NCBI RefSeq assembly: GCF_013410065.1 | Contig: NZ_JACCCW010000002.1 | Location: 1,736,001 to 1,800,000, forward strand | DNA: 64,000 nt | Reading direction: 5' to 3' | DNA from: Granulicella arctica | Lineage (GTDB): Bacteria > Acidobacteriota > Terriglobia > Terriglobales > Acidobacteriaceae | Part shown: positions 1 through 7,334 of the stretch, piece by piece | Layout: every line of letters begins with the position of its first letter | Numbering within the stretch: position 1 is the first letter of the stretch | Notes under the pieces: generated by a model | Told to the model about the DNA's origin: nothing | Seen by the model: only the letters and a program-made list of their open reading frames with translations | The model's database searches: none | Position numbers and translations under genes: made by a program

Positions 1-1403
1 TCACGGCCCAGGCGCAGACATCACTCCTGCCAGACGCGCCCTCCCCGGCAGACCTGAATGCACCCGCGCCAGCGGTCCGCAATGCGCCCGACACCTCCGA
101 CACTGTGACGATGTTCCCGCACACCGAGAGCTCCCGCTTCTTCATGGCGGGACAGGCGAACATCGTCTTCCAGTCGCACGGCCCCATGCACTCTCCTTAT
201 GAGGGCACCAACAGCTTTCTCAGCCGCGGCGAGTACAAGACCTCGCTCGTCGGCACGCTCTACCTGGGTGCACAGCTTTTGCGCACGCCTGAGCACGCCA
301 ACGACTTCATCCTTGACTTCGAATCCGCCGGTGGACGCGGCCTCAGCGAAGCTCTCGGCCTCGCCGGGTTTACCAACCTCGACGTCGTCCGCAACCCGAA
401 CCTTGGCTCGAAGCCGTACATCGCCCGCGTCCAGCTCCACCAGACCATCGGCCTCTCCAGCAAGCTCGTCGACACCACGCGGAATCCGTTCTCGCTCGCC
501 ACGCAAGCCCCGGAGCGCCGCCTCGAGCTCCACGTGGGCAAGATGAGCCTGCCCGACTACTTCGACGCCAACTCCATCGGCACCGACAGCCACCTCCAGT
601 TCCTCAACTGGACCGCGGACAACAACGGCGCGTGGGACTATGCCGCAGATACCCGTGGCTATACCTACGCCGCCGTCGCCGAGTACATCGACACCTGCTG
701 GTCCGCCCGCTATGCCATCTCCCTTATGCCCACCGTTCCCAACGGCATCGACCTCGACTGGGCGCTGCGTCGCGCCAGCGGCCAGAACGGCGAGGTCGAG
801 ATCCGCCACTCCCTGCTCGGCAAGCTCGTCAGCCCCGAGCGTAAGGGAACGCTCCGCTTCCTCACCTACGTCAACCACGCTCACATGGGGCTCTACCGCG
901 ATGCGGTCAAGGCATACCTCAATGGAACCGACCCCACGCCCGACGTCAACAAGCACGCCGTCTTCAGCTCTGTGAAGTACGGCTTCGGCGGCAACTTCGA
1001 GCAGGAGCTGACGCCGAACCTCCGTGCCTTCGGCCGGTTCGGCTGGAACGAAGGCCAGCACGAGTCCTTCGCCTACACCGAGGTCGACCAGACCATCGAG
1101 CTCGGCGGCGACTACTCCGGCCGGGCCTGGTCGCGCCCCAACGACAAACTGGGCCTCGCCTTCATCACCAACGCCATCGGCAAGGACCACCAGACCTACC
1201 TGAAGCTCGGCGGACTCGGCTTTCTGCTCGGCGACGGCAACCTGAACTACGCCCGCGAGGACATCCTCGAGAGCTACTACAACGCGCACGTCTGGCGCGG
1301 CATCTACTACGCCTTCGATCTCCAGTACATCGACCACCCCGGCTATAACAAAGACCGCGGTCCCACGCTGGTCGAGACCGTCCGCATGCACGTCGACTTT
1401 TAG
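1..1403 (+). CDS. Carbohydrate-selective porin, OprB-like (5' end missing)
   Basis: The frame is open from the first bases of the window, so the start codon lies upstream. The visible 466 residues begin with TAQAQTSLLPDAPSP, which looks like the region around a signal peptidase site. The rest is rich in alternating aromatic and polar residues and ends in a C-terminal Phe (VRMHVDF), as expected of an outer-membrane beta-barrel. Sequence flavour and length fit the OprB family, which admits sugars through the outer membrane; the substrate cannot be read from sequence. A GTG at 105 is an internal codon, not the start. A transposase remnant follows directly. The family call is from recall of such porins, not a search. 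Confidence 0.75.
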   Translation, partial: TAQAQTSLLPDAPSPADLNAPAPAVRNAPDTSDTVTMFPHTESSRFFMAGQANIVFQSHGPMHSPYEGTNSFLSRGEYKTSLVGTLYLGAQLLRTPEHANDFILDFESAGGRGLSEALGLAGFTNLDVVRNPNLGSKPYIARVQLHQTIGLSSKLVDTTRNPFSLATQAPERRLELHVGKMSLPDYFDANSIGTDSHLQFLNWTADNNGAWDYAADTRGYTYAAVAEYIDTCWSARYAISLMPTVPNGIDLDWALRRASGQNGEVEIRHSLLGKLVSPERKGTLRFLTYVNHAHMGLYRDAVKAYLNGTDPTPDVNKHAVFSSVKYGFGGNFEQELTPNLRAFGRFGWNEGQHESFAYTEVDQTIELGGDYSGRAWSRPNDKLGLAFITNAIGKDHQTYLKLGGLGFLLGDGNLNYAREDILESYYNAHVWRGIYYAFDLQYIDHPGYNKDRGPTLVETVRMHVDF

Positions 1404-1419
1404 GTATTTCGTTCCGGCA

Positions 1420-1722
1420 TTGGATGGTGCCTACTTTCCCCATAAATGGAAGCAGGCATTACGGCACAGGTATTTCACGGGAGCGGCCGTCAAACGCTTC
1501 TTCTGCGATACCCGCCAACCACTTCAGAACTACCTGTCCGACTTCATCGCTGCCTACAACTTCGCCAGAAGCCTCATGACACTTCACGGATTCATGCCCT
1601 ACGAGGACCTCTGTAATCCCTGGACCCAAACCCCAGACAGATTTACACTCAATCCCATCCTCCAATATGGCAGGACTAAACATCTAGTGAACATTCCAGC
1701 CTTGCCCAACAAGAAGGAATAA
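1420..1722 (+). pseudogene. IS481-family transposase C-terminal remnant
   Basis: About 85 residues from roughly 1460 resemble the C-terminal end of IS481/IS3-type transposases: an RHRYF start, LSDFIAAYNFARSL, a TPYE-like segment (MPYEDLC), a Trp-containing segment, then PDRFTLNPI. The DDE catalytic core that should precede this is absent, because the porin gene ends at 1403. No terminal inverted repeats were found. This is therefore a dead fragment of an insertion sequence, possibly marking an old rearrangement beside the porin. A TTG at 1420 could open the frame, but no function is expected. Confidence 0.7.
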
Positions 1723-1725
1723 CCC

Positions 1726-1962
1726 ATGAGCAGCGCCATTCTCTCAGACCAGAACCGCAATCTCGTAGGTGCAGCCTTCGGTGCACTCGCCGGGCTCGCG
1801 ATCACCCTGCAACTCCAACACGAAGCGGCAATCGCAGCACTATCCATCGCAGGACTCATCCTCTACCTGGGCCAATCCACGCAACACGGGCCAAAAACCA
1901 TAGCACTCTCCGGAGTACTCGGCCTCGCCTGCACGCGCCTCACGATTGCCTTAATCCAGTAA
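1726..1962 (+). CDS. Small hydrophobic protein, unknown
   Basis: A 78-residue frame with an upstream AAGGAA ribosome site starts 3 bases after the IS remnant. The protein is largely hydrophobic, with two or three possible membrane segments (about residues 13-28, 32-49 and 57-76, the last including the Cys). I recognise no family. It lies 9 bases before a response regulator gene and could be co-transcribed with it. It may be real, but its short length and position next to a broken mobile element keep confidence moderate. Confidence 0.45.
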   Translation: MSSAILSDQNRNLVGAAFGALAGLAITLQLQHEAAIAALSIAGLILYLGQSTQHGPKTIALSGVLGLACTRLTIALIQ

Positions 1963-1971
1963 TGTGGATGC

Positions 1972-2727
1972 ATGGCTGAAGCGAACCCAACCTCCCCGCT
2001 CATCGCTGTCATCGAAGACGAGGATCATCTCGCCCAGGGCCTGCTCTTCAACCTGCAAGCCGAAGGCTACCGCACTCACCACGAGGCCGACGGCGACGCT
2101 GCTCTAGCCTGGCTTCTCGCCACCGACGAAAAGCCCAGCGCCATCCTCCTCGACGTCATGCTCCCCGGCAAGGACGGCTTCGCCATCGTCCGTGCCCTTC
2201 GCGAAGCTCAGCGCTTCACGCCTGTCCTCATGCTCACCGCCAGAGGCCGCACCGAAGACATCCTCGAAGGTCTCGAAGCCGGAGCCGATGACTACCTTCC
2301 CAAGCCCTTCGATCTCAATATCCTGCTTATCCGCCTCAAGACGCTCCTCCGCCGCATGGCCTGGCAAAACGCGCCGTCCGAGCCCGATGCAGCTCCAATC
2401 GAGCCGCCGCAACCCGCCGAGTACGCCTTCGACCACCGCACCATCCGCTTCGACACTCTCGAGCTCGTCGCCCCCAATCGCCTCACCCATCTCACCCTGA
2501 TGGAAGCGGAACTGCTCCGTTACTTTACCGAGCGCGAGGGTCAGATCATCTCCCGCAAGGAGATCCTCGAACAGGTCTGGCGCGTCCACGAAGACACCGA
2601 CACCCGCGCCATCGACAACTTCATCGTCCGCCTCCGCCGCTACATCGAAGACGATCCCGCAAACCCAACCCACCTCGTCACCGTCCGTGGCGTCGGCTAC
2701 CGCTTCCTGCCAAACCCAACACCGTAA
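1972..2727 (+). CDS. OmpR/PhoB-type response regulator
   Basis: A 251-residue two-component regulator. The receiver domain (about 9-125) has the acidic pocket EDED at 15-18, the phospho-acceptor Asp61 in LLDVMLPGKDG, a conserved Thr in MLTARG and Lys111 in PKPF. A proline-rich linker follows, then a winged-helix DNA-binding domain (about 150-248) ending in the typical TVRGVGYRF. It should act in the cytoplasm as a transcription factor activated by phosphorylation. No sensor kinase gene is adjacent: a transposase remnant lies upstream and a convergent esterase only 3 bases downstream. It is therefore an orphan regulator here, and its targets are unknown. Confidence 0.9.
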   Translation: MAEANPTSPLIAVIEDEDHLAQGLLFNLQAEGYRTHHEADGDAALAWLLATDEKPSAILLDVMLPGKDGFAIVRALREAQRFTPVLMLTARGRTEDILEGLEAGADDYLPKPFDLNILLIRLKTLLRRMAWQNAPSEPDAAPIEPPQPAEYAFDHRTIRFDTLELVAPNRLTHLTLMEAELLRYFTEREGQIISRKEILEQVWRVHEDTDTRAIDNFIVRLRRYIEDDPANPTHLVTVRGVGYRFLPNPTP

Positions 2728-2730
2728 TCG

Positions 2731-4323
2731 CTACTTCGCCCAGACGCTATCCAGCAGCAGCTCCTGCTCGCGATGCTTGTCCGGCTCCACCATCGGCTCC
2801 GGCCCAAGATGCATCACCAGCCACTGCGAGCTCGCCGCATACACCGGCCACTTCGGCAAACCCTCGCCGTTCGGATCGCCGGTCTTCGCAAAGTTCGTCC
2901 AGTACCTCTGCATCGTCGCGCTGGTTTGAAAATCCTCCGGCCGCCACGCATAGCCGAAGCTGCTCAACAGATCGAGATCGCCAAACACATACGGAATCTC
3001 CGAAGAGTGATACGCCGCCAAGCCACCCGGATGATTCGGATCGGCAGGCGCAGCCAGATCAAACCGATAGCGATATACCGGCTGCTTGCCCGTCTTCGTC
3101 TGCGCTTCGAGCCACTTCCATGTCGAGTACGCAATAAAGTGGTCGCCAGCCAAATCCGCCTGCGCCCGCACAGCACTCGCATCGTCGGTCACCGGATTCA
3201 GCGCCAGCAACTCCGTCGCATGATCCGGCAAGAGCTTCTCCACCGCAGCCTTGAAGCTCTCCACCGTAGCCTTCGGGTCGATACCACCTTCATCGCGATT
3301 CCAGCCAGCCAGCATTGGAACATCGTTCTGCTTGCCCGCAGCATAGATCGCTCCCACGCTCTCCGGGAGGAAGTAGCCGTCTACATCGGGCCAGAATCGC
3401 ATCGGCTCGCCCGACTCCTTCTTCTTCATCTGCGCTTCCAGCAACTGCTGCGCCGGAATTGCACGAAGCTGCTCGAGCGTCGTGGCCGACAGCACCGTCT
3501 TTGCAAACTCATCGTTCTTCGCCGACACCTCCTGCAACGATTTGTATGAAGCCCCCGTGCTTCCATACAACGCTCCGCCGCTCTCGCCGATCACCCGCGC
3601 GAACAGCCCCTTCGCCAGCGGCGACGCCATCTGCGAGCTCACCGAGAACGATCCCGCGCTCTCGCCGAACAGCGTCACATTCTTCGGATCGCCGCCGAAC
3701 GCCTCGATGTTCTTCTGCACCCACGCGAGCGCCGCCGTCTGATCCAGCAGGCCGTAATCTCCCGCTGCGTTCTTGCCCGACTCCTTCGCCAGCTCCTCAT
3801 TCGCGAAGAACCCGAAGATGCCCAGCCGATAGTTCATCGTCACGACGACCACGCCGTTCTTCGCCAGATTCGCCCCATCCTGACGCCGCTCCGACGTGCT
3901 TCCCGCAAGAAATCCGCCGCCGTAGATCCACACCATCACCGGCAGCTTCGCCTTCTTGTCCTTCGCCGGAGTCCACACATTCAGCGTCAGACAGTCCTCA
4001 CTGATCCCCGGATCGCGAAACACCATGTCGTTGTAGATCGTCGGCTGCATACAGTGATTGCCGAACTCCGTCGCCTGGCGCACGCCGCTCCACTTTGCCG
4101 GAGCCATCGGCGCCTTCCAGCGCAGCGGTCCGACCGGCGGCGCGGCAAACGGAATCCCCAGAAACGCTCGCGTCTGCCCATCGACCTTGCCTTCCACCTT
4201 GCCCTGCTTCGTCTTTACCCGAAGATCTTTAGCATCCGCCGCCCGCGCCGGAGACACGCACACCGCGACCATCGCCACCAAAAGGGCAGAGCCCACACAG
4301 TTCGCCGTCTTCCAAGTCATCAC
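2731..4323 (-). CDS. Secreted type B carboxylesterase
   Basis: 530 residues with an N-terminal signal peptide (hydrophobic stretch, cut near SPARA-A at about 28). The alpha/beta-hydrolase fold of type B carboxylesterases is shown by the early QG.. and F.GIPFAAPP motifs, EDCLTLNVW, the oxyanion-hole segment YGGGF and the nucleophile elbow GESAG, with a His near the C-terminus in AYHSSEIPYVFG. It should hydrolyse esters in the periplasm; the natural substrate is unknown, and para-nitrobenzyl-esterase-like is as far as I can go. It is transcribed alone, converging on the response regulator. All catalytic elements look intact. Confidence 0.9.
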   Translation of the reverse strand: MMTWKTANCVGSALLVAMVAVCVSPARAADAKDLRVKTKQGKVEGKVDGQTRAFLGIPFAAPPVGPLRWKAPMAPAKWSGVRQATEFGNHCMQPTIYNDMVFRDPGISEDCLTLNVWTPAKDKKAKLPVMVWIYGGGFLAGSTSERRQDGANLAKNGVVVVTMNYRLGIFGFFANEELAKESGKNAAGDYGLLDQTAALAWVQKNIEAFGGDPKNVTLFGESAGSFSVSSQMASPLAKGLFARVIGESGGALYGSTGASYKSLQEVSAKNDEFAKTVLSATTLEQLRAIPAQQLLEAQMKKKESGEPMRFWPDVDGYFLPESVGAIYAAGKQNDVPMLAGWNRDEGGIDPKATVESFKAAVEKLLPDHATELLALNPVTDDASAVRAQADLAGDHFIAYSTWKWLEAQTKTGKQPVYRYRFDLAAPADPNHPGGLAAYHSSEIPYVFGDLDLLSSFGYAWRPEDFQTSATMQRYWTNFAKTGDPNGEGLPKWPVYAASSQWLVMHLGPEPMVEPDKHREQELLLDSVWAK

Positions 4324-4396
4324 GTTTCGATCCTTTGCCTGCGTCCGCCAGTCTACACGGCAACGTTTAGGAATGGCTCAGCTTGATGCGCTCTTG

Positions 4397-4456
4397 AAGG
4401 GGCGCGGCTTCAGCCGCGCCGTATGTCTGGGAAAGAAAAGGGATTTTAGTCCCTGA
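4397..4456. repeat. Two-hairpin intergenic repeat-like element
   Basis: A perfect hairpin (GGCGCGGC at 4401-4408, loop TTCA, GCCGCGCC at 4413-4420) is followed by a second short hairpin GGGATTTTAGTCCC (4440-4453) and CTGAGGGA. The composition, hairpin plus TTTAG loop plus CTGAGG, matches repeats I recall between genes in Acidobacteriaceae. Only one copy is in this window, so repeat status is inferred. It sits between divergent esterase and kdsA genes. Confidence 0.45.
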
Positions 4457-4490
4457 GGGAAAGCCAGCGTTGCCCATCACGCACAGGAAG

Positions 4491-4504
4491 TACACTTAAC
4501 CCCG
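4491..4504 (+). promoter_or_regulatory. Candidate -10 box at the kdsA GTG start (leaderless?)
   Basis: TACACT at 4491-4496 is a good -10 hexamer whose transcription start would fall on or next to the GTG start codon at 4504. No Shine-Dalgarno precedes that codon. A TTGCCC at 4470-4475 could be a -35, but the spacing is only 15 bases. This suggests a leaderless kdsA mRNA; it is inference. Confidence 0.3.
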
Positions 4505-5358
4505 TGACTTTACCCAACGCCATCGTAGAAGCCCGCAACGTCCGCATCGGCAACCAGCTCCCGCTCACCATCATCGCCGGCCCATGCGTGCTCGAGAGCC
4601 GCGACCACGCGCTCAAGACTGCTGCCACGCTCAAAGAGATCGCGACCCGCCTCAACTTCGGCCTCATCTACAAGACCTCCTTCGACAAGGCGAACCGCAC
4701 CAGCACCTCATCGCATCGCGGCTTCGGTCTCGACCACGCGCTGCCCATCTTCGCCGAGATCCGCGACACGCTCGGCCTTCCCGTCCTCACCGACGTCCAC
4801 GAAGCCGCCCAATGCGCGCCGCTCGCAGAAGCCGTCGACGTCCTCCAGATTCCCGCCTTCCTCTGCCGCCAGACCGACCTCCTACTCGCCGCGGCCGAGA
4901 CTGGAAAGATCGTCAACGTCAAGAAGGGCCAGTTCCTCGCGCCCTGGGATATGCAGAACGTCGTCGCCAAGCTCACCAGCACGGGCAATAAGAACGTCCT
5001 GCTCACCGAGCGCGGCGCCTCCTTCGGCTACAACACCCTCGTCTCCGACATGCGCTCGCTCCCCATCATGGCTCGCACCGGCGCGCCGATCGTCTTCGAC
5101 GCCACACATTCCGTCCAGCAGCCGGGCGGACAAGGCACAACCTCAGGCGGTCAGCGCGAGTTCGTCCCCACACTCGCCCGCGCCGCAGTCGCCGTCGGTG
5201 TCGCCGCCGTCTTCCTCGAGACTCACGAAGATCCCGATCATGCGCCCTCCGACGGTCCGAACATGATTCCGCTCCGCCAGTTCGAAGCGCTCATCCGCAG
5301 CCTCCTCGCCATCGACACGCTCGTCAAATCCCCCGACTTCCCGGTTGTGACCCTATGA
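4504..5358 (+). CDS. kdsA: 3-deoxy-8-phosphooctulonate (Kdo-8-P) synthase, metal-dependent type
   Basis: 284 residues, near-complete for KdsA. It condenses phosphoenolpyruvate with arabinose 5-phosphate to make Kdo 8-phosphate, the first committed step of the LPS inner-core sugar, in the cytoplasm. Visible motifs are [17 protein letters not shown] with the shifted [32 protein letters not shown] and [11 protein letters not shown]. Cys28 in AGPCV replaces the Asn of the E. coli enzyme; with the later His, Glu and Asp it marks the metal-dependent class. The start is GTG at 4504. The stop overlaps the kdsD start (ATGA), so the two genes form a translationally coupled Kdo pair. Confidence 0.95.
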   Translation: MTLPNAIVEARNVRIGNQLPLTIIAGPCVLESRDHALKTAATLKEIATRLNFGLIYKTSFDKANRTSTSSHRGFGLDHALPIFAEIRDTLGLPVLTDVHEAAQCAPLAEAVDVLQIPAFLCRQTDLLLAAAETGKIVNVKKGQFLAPWDMQNVVAKLTSTGNKNVLLTERGASFGYNTLVSDMRSLPIMARTGAPIVFDATHSVQQPGGQGTTSGGQREFVPTLARAAVAVGVAAVFLETHEDPDHAPSDGPNMIPLRQFEALIRSLLAIDTLVKSPDFPVVTL

Positions 5359-6347
5359 GCGAGACGACTGCCAACAACACTCGCCACGACTCCCTCACTC
5401 GCACCCTCTCCCTCGAGATCGCCGGGCTCGTATCAGTCCGTGCCGCTCTCGACGGCAGCCTCGGCGAACGCCTTCTCGAAGCCGTCGAGCTCATCCTCAG
5501 TCGCACCGAGCGCGGCGGCAGAACGCTCGTCACCGGAGTCGGCAAATCCGGTCACATCGGCCGCAAGATCGCCGCGACTCTTACTTCTACCGGCTCGCCC
5601 GCGCACTTCCTCCACGCAGGCGAAGCAGGCCACGGCGACCTCGGCATCCTGCAGCCGCAGGACATCGTCCTCGCCATCTCCTGGTCCGGCGAAACCCCTG
5701 AACTCGCGCCCATCCTCGACTACACGCGCCGCTTCCACATCCCGCTCATTGCCCTCACCTCAAGCGCCGCCAGTGCCCTCGGCAGCGTAGCCGAGATCTG
5801 CCTCGAACTTCCAGCCATGCAGGAAGCCTGTCCCAACGGACTCGCACCAACCACCTCAACCACCATGCAGCTAGCCGTCGGCGACGCGCTCGCCGTCTGC
5901 CTGCTCGAAGCCCGCGGATTCTCCTCCGGCGAGTTCCACGACCTGCATCCAGCAGGCCGTCTCGGCGCAAGACTCCGCCGCGCAAACTCTCTGATGCACA
6001 CCGGCGACAGGCTTCCGCTCGTCCGCGAAGGCACGCTGCTCTCCGCCGCCATCGTCGAGATGACCTCCAAAGGCTTCGGTGTCACCGCCGTCCTCGACAC
6101 AACCGGCAAGCTGACCGGCATCGTCACCGATGGAGACCTACGCCGCACCTTCAAGGCCGGCTTCACCGATCGTCCCGTCGAAGAGGCCATGACCCTCAGT
6201 CCCTGGACGATCGACGCTCACACGCTCGCTCCCGAGATCCTCTTCCAGATGAACGCCCGCAGCGTCACCACTGTCTTTGTGCTCAAAGCAGGCGAGCCCA
6301 TCGGCATCCTGCACATCCACGACCTGCTGCGCATCGGCCTCGGCTAG
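5355..6347 (+). CDS. kdsD: Arabinose-5-phosphate isomerase (KdsD/KpsF/GutQ family)
   Basis: 330 residues. An N-terminal SIS sugar-isomerase domain (about 35-190) carries [17 protein letters not shown] and the SWSGETPEL phosphosugar-binding motif, with [10 protein letters not shown] after it. Two CBS domains follow (about 210-325). The enzyme interconverts ribulose 5-phosphate and arabinose 5-phosphate, supplying the substrate of KdsA immediately upstream. It overlaps kdsA by 4 bases, supporting one operon. The CBS pair may sense a nucleotide, but nothing in the sequence shows which. Its stop lies 3 bases from the stop of the convergent diguanylate cyclase gene. Confidence 0.95.
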   Translation: MSETTANNTRHDSLTRTLSLEIAGLVSVRAALDGSLGERLLEAVELILSRTERGGRTLVTGVGKSGHIGRKIAATLTSTGSPAHFLHAGEAGHGDLGILQPQDIVLAISWSGETPELAPILDYTRRFHIPLIALTSSAASALGSVAEICLELPAMQEACPNGLAPTTSTTMQLAVGDALAVCLLEARGFSSGEFHDLHPAGRLGARLRRANSLMHTGDRLPLVREGTLLSAAIVEMTSKGFGVTAVLDTTGKLTGIVTDGDLRRTFKAGFTDRPVEEAMTLSPWTIDAHTLAPEILFQMNARSVTTVFVLKAGEPIGILHIHDLLRIGLG

Positions 6348-6350
6348 TCG

Positions 6351-7205
6351 CTACAGCAGCGTCCATCGGTTTTTACCCGCCAGCTTCGCCCGATACAACG
6401 CCTTGTCCGTACGCGCAAACAGCGTGTCTGCCGTATCCTGCAAGCCCTTGCGACTGGAGACCCCAATACTCACCGTAATGGAGATCCGATCAGCCTGCCC
6501 TTCAACCGGGATTCTCATGCTCTCCAAGGCAACACGGAGCTTTTCCGCTACCTGACAAGCACCCTCCGCGGCAGTCGAAGGCAGGAGAAGAACAAACTCC
6601 TCTCCGCCATATCGCGCCAGCACATCATGCTCACGCAGCAGCGTCGTGCAGGTCTGCGCGATGGACTCCAGAACCAGATCGCCCACCGAGTGGCCGTATT
6701 TGTCATTGATACGCTTGAAGTCGTCTGCGTCGAAGATCAACAGAGACAAAGGTGTCAGGTAGCGCTCCGCATACGAGATCTCACGCCGCAGACGCTCCAT
6801 GAAATACGTTCGATTGAAGAGGCTCGTTAGGCCATCATGAGTAGAGATCTCCTGGAGCGCCTGGCGCGCCTCCTCCACATCCTCCAACAGCAGCACGATC
6901 GTCCCCCCAACGATAGGCGCAACAATTAATGGAATCGTCGATGTAGCCATATAAATTGCCCTGCCTGCCTCAGCCGAATATCCCATGAGTCGGATCAGCA
7001 GCCAGCCCAGAGCGATCGCCATCACCTCCGCCGTCCCAGTGACCCAGAGGACAGCACGCAGCGTCCCCATCTGGATCACCTTCCTGCGCAGCGGCTGCAA
7101 GATCAACTTGCGCGCGCCGGGCGCGACGGTCCGGTCCTTCCCAGGAGGAACACTCATGTTTTTTTGCCTGTCGGTCTCCAGTAGACCAAGTGTGTGCGAA
7201 ATCAT
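6351..7205 (-). CDS. Membrane-bound diguanylate cyclase (GGDEF)
   Basis: 284 residues. Two hydrophobic segments (about 48-74 and 84-107) anchor a cytoplasmic GGDEF domain (about 118-284). The catalytic loop is GGEEF (200-204), so it should be active in making cyclic di-GMP. An RxxD inhibitory I-site (REHD, 191-194) lies five residues before it, predicting product inhibition. There is no recognisable sensor domain other than the membrane part. The start at 7205 has an AAGG site just upstream; a Met at 7157 is an alternative. The target process (motility, biofilm or polysaccharide) is unknown, though flagellar genes lie about 5 kb away. Confidence 0.9.
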   Translation of the reverse strand: MISHTLGLLETDRQKNMSVPPGKDRTVAPGARKLILQPLRRKVIQMGTLRAVLWVTGTAEVMAIALGWLLIRLMGYSAEAGRAIYMATSTIPLIVAPIVGGTIVLLLEDVEEARQALQEISTHDGLTSLFNRTYFMERLRREISYAERYLTPLSLLIFDADDFKRINDKYGHSVGDLVLESIAQTCTTLLREHDVLARYGGEEFVLLLPSTAAEGACQVAEKLRVALESMRIPVEGQADRISITVSIGVSSRKGLQDTADTLFARTDKALYRAKLAGKNRWTLL

Positions 7206-7334
7206 AGACCTTCAGTAAAAAAAATAGCCAGGCTGAAACGTCATCCTAATGTATCGTGCCCGATGGCCGTAATTCCCTCGTCTTTCGCAATTTCATCCTC
7301 CACAGACGCTACACTGGAAGAGCACCACTCGACC

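Noticed and set aside
21..1391. 456-codon open frame on the minus strand across the porin gene
   Set aside because: It is antisense to the well-supported porin frame, and its Val/Ala/Gly/Glu-rich translation is typical of a codon-bias mirror frame. No domain or ribosome site.
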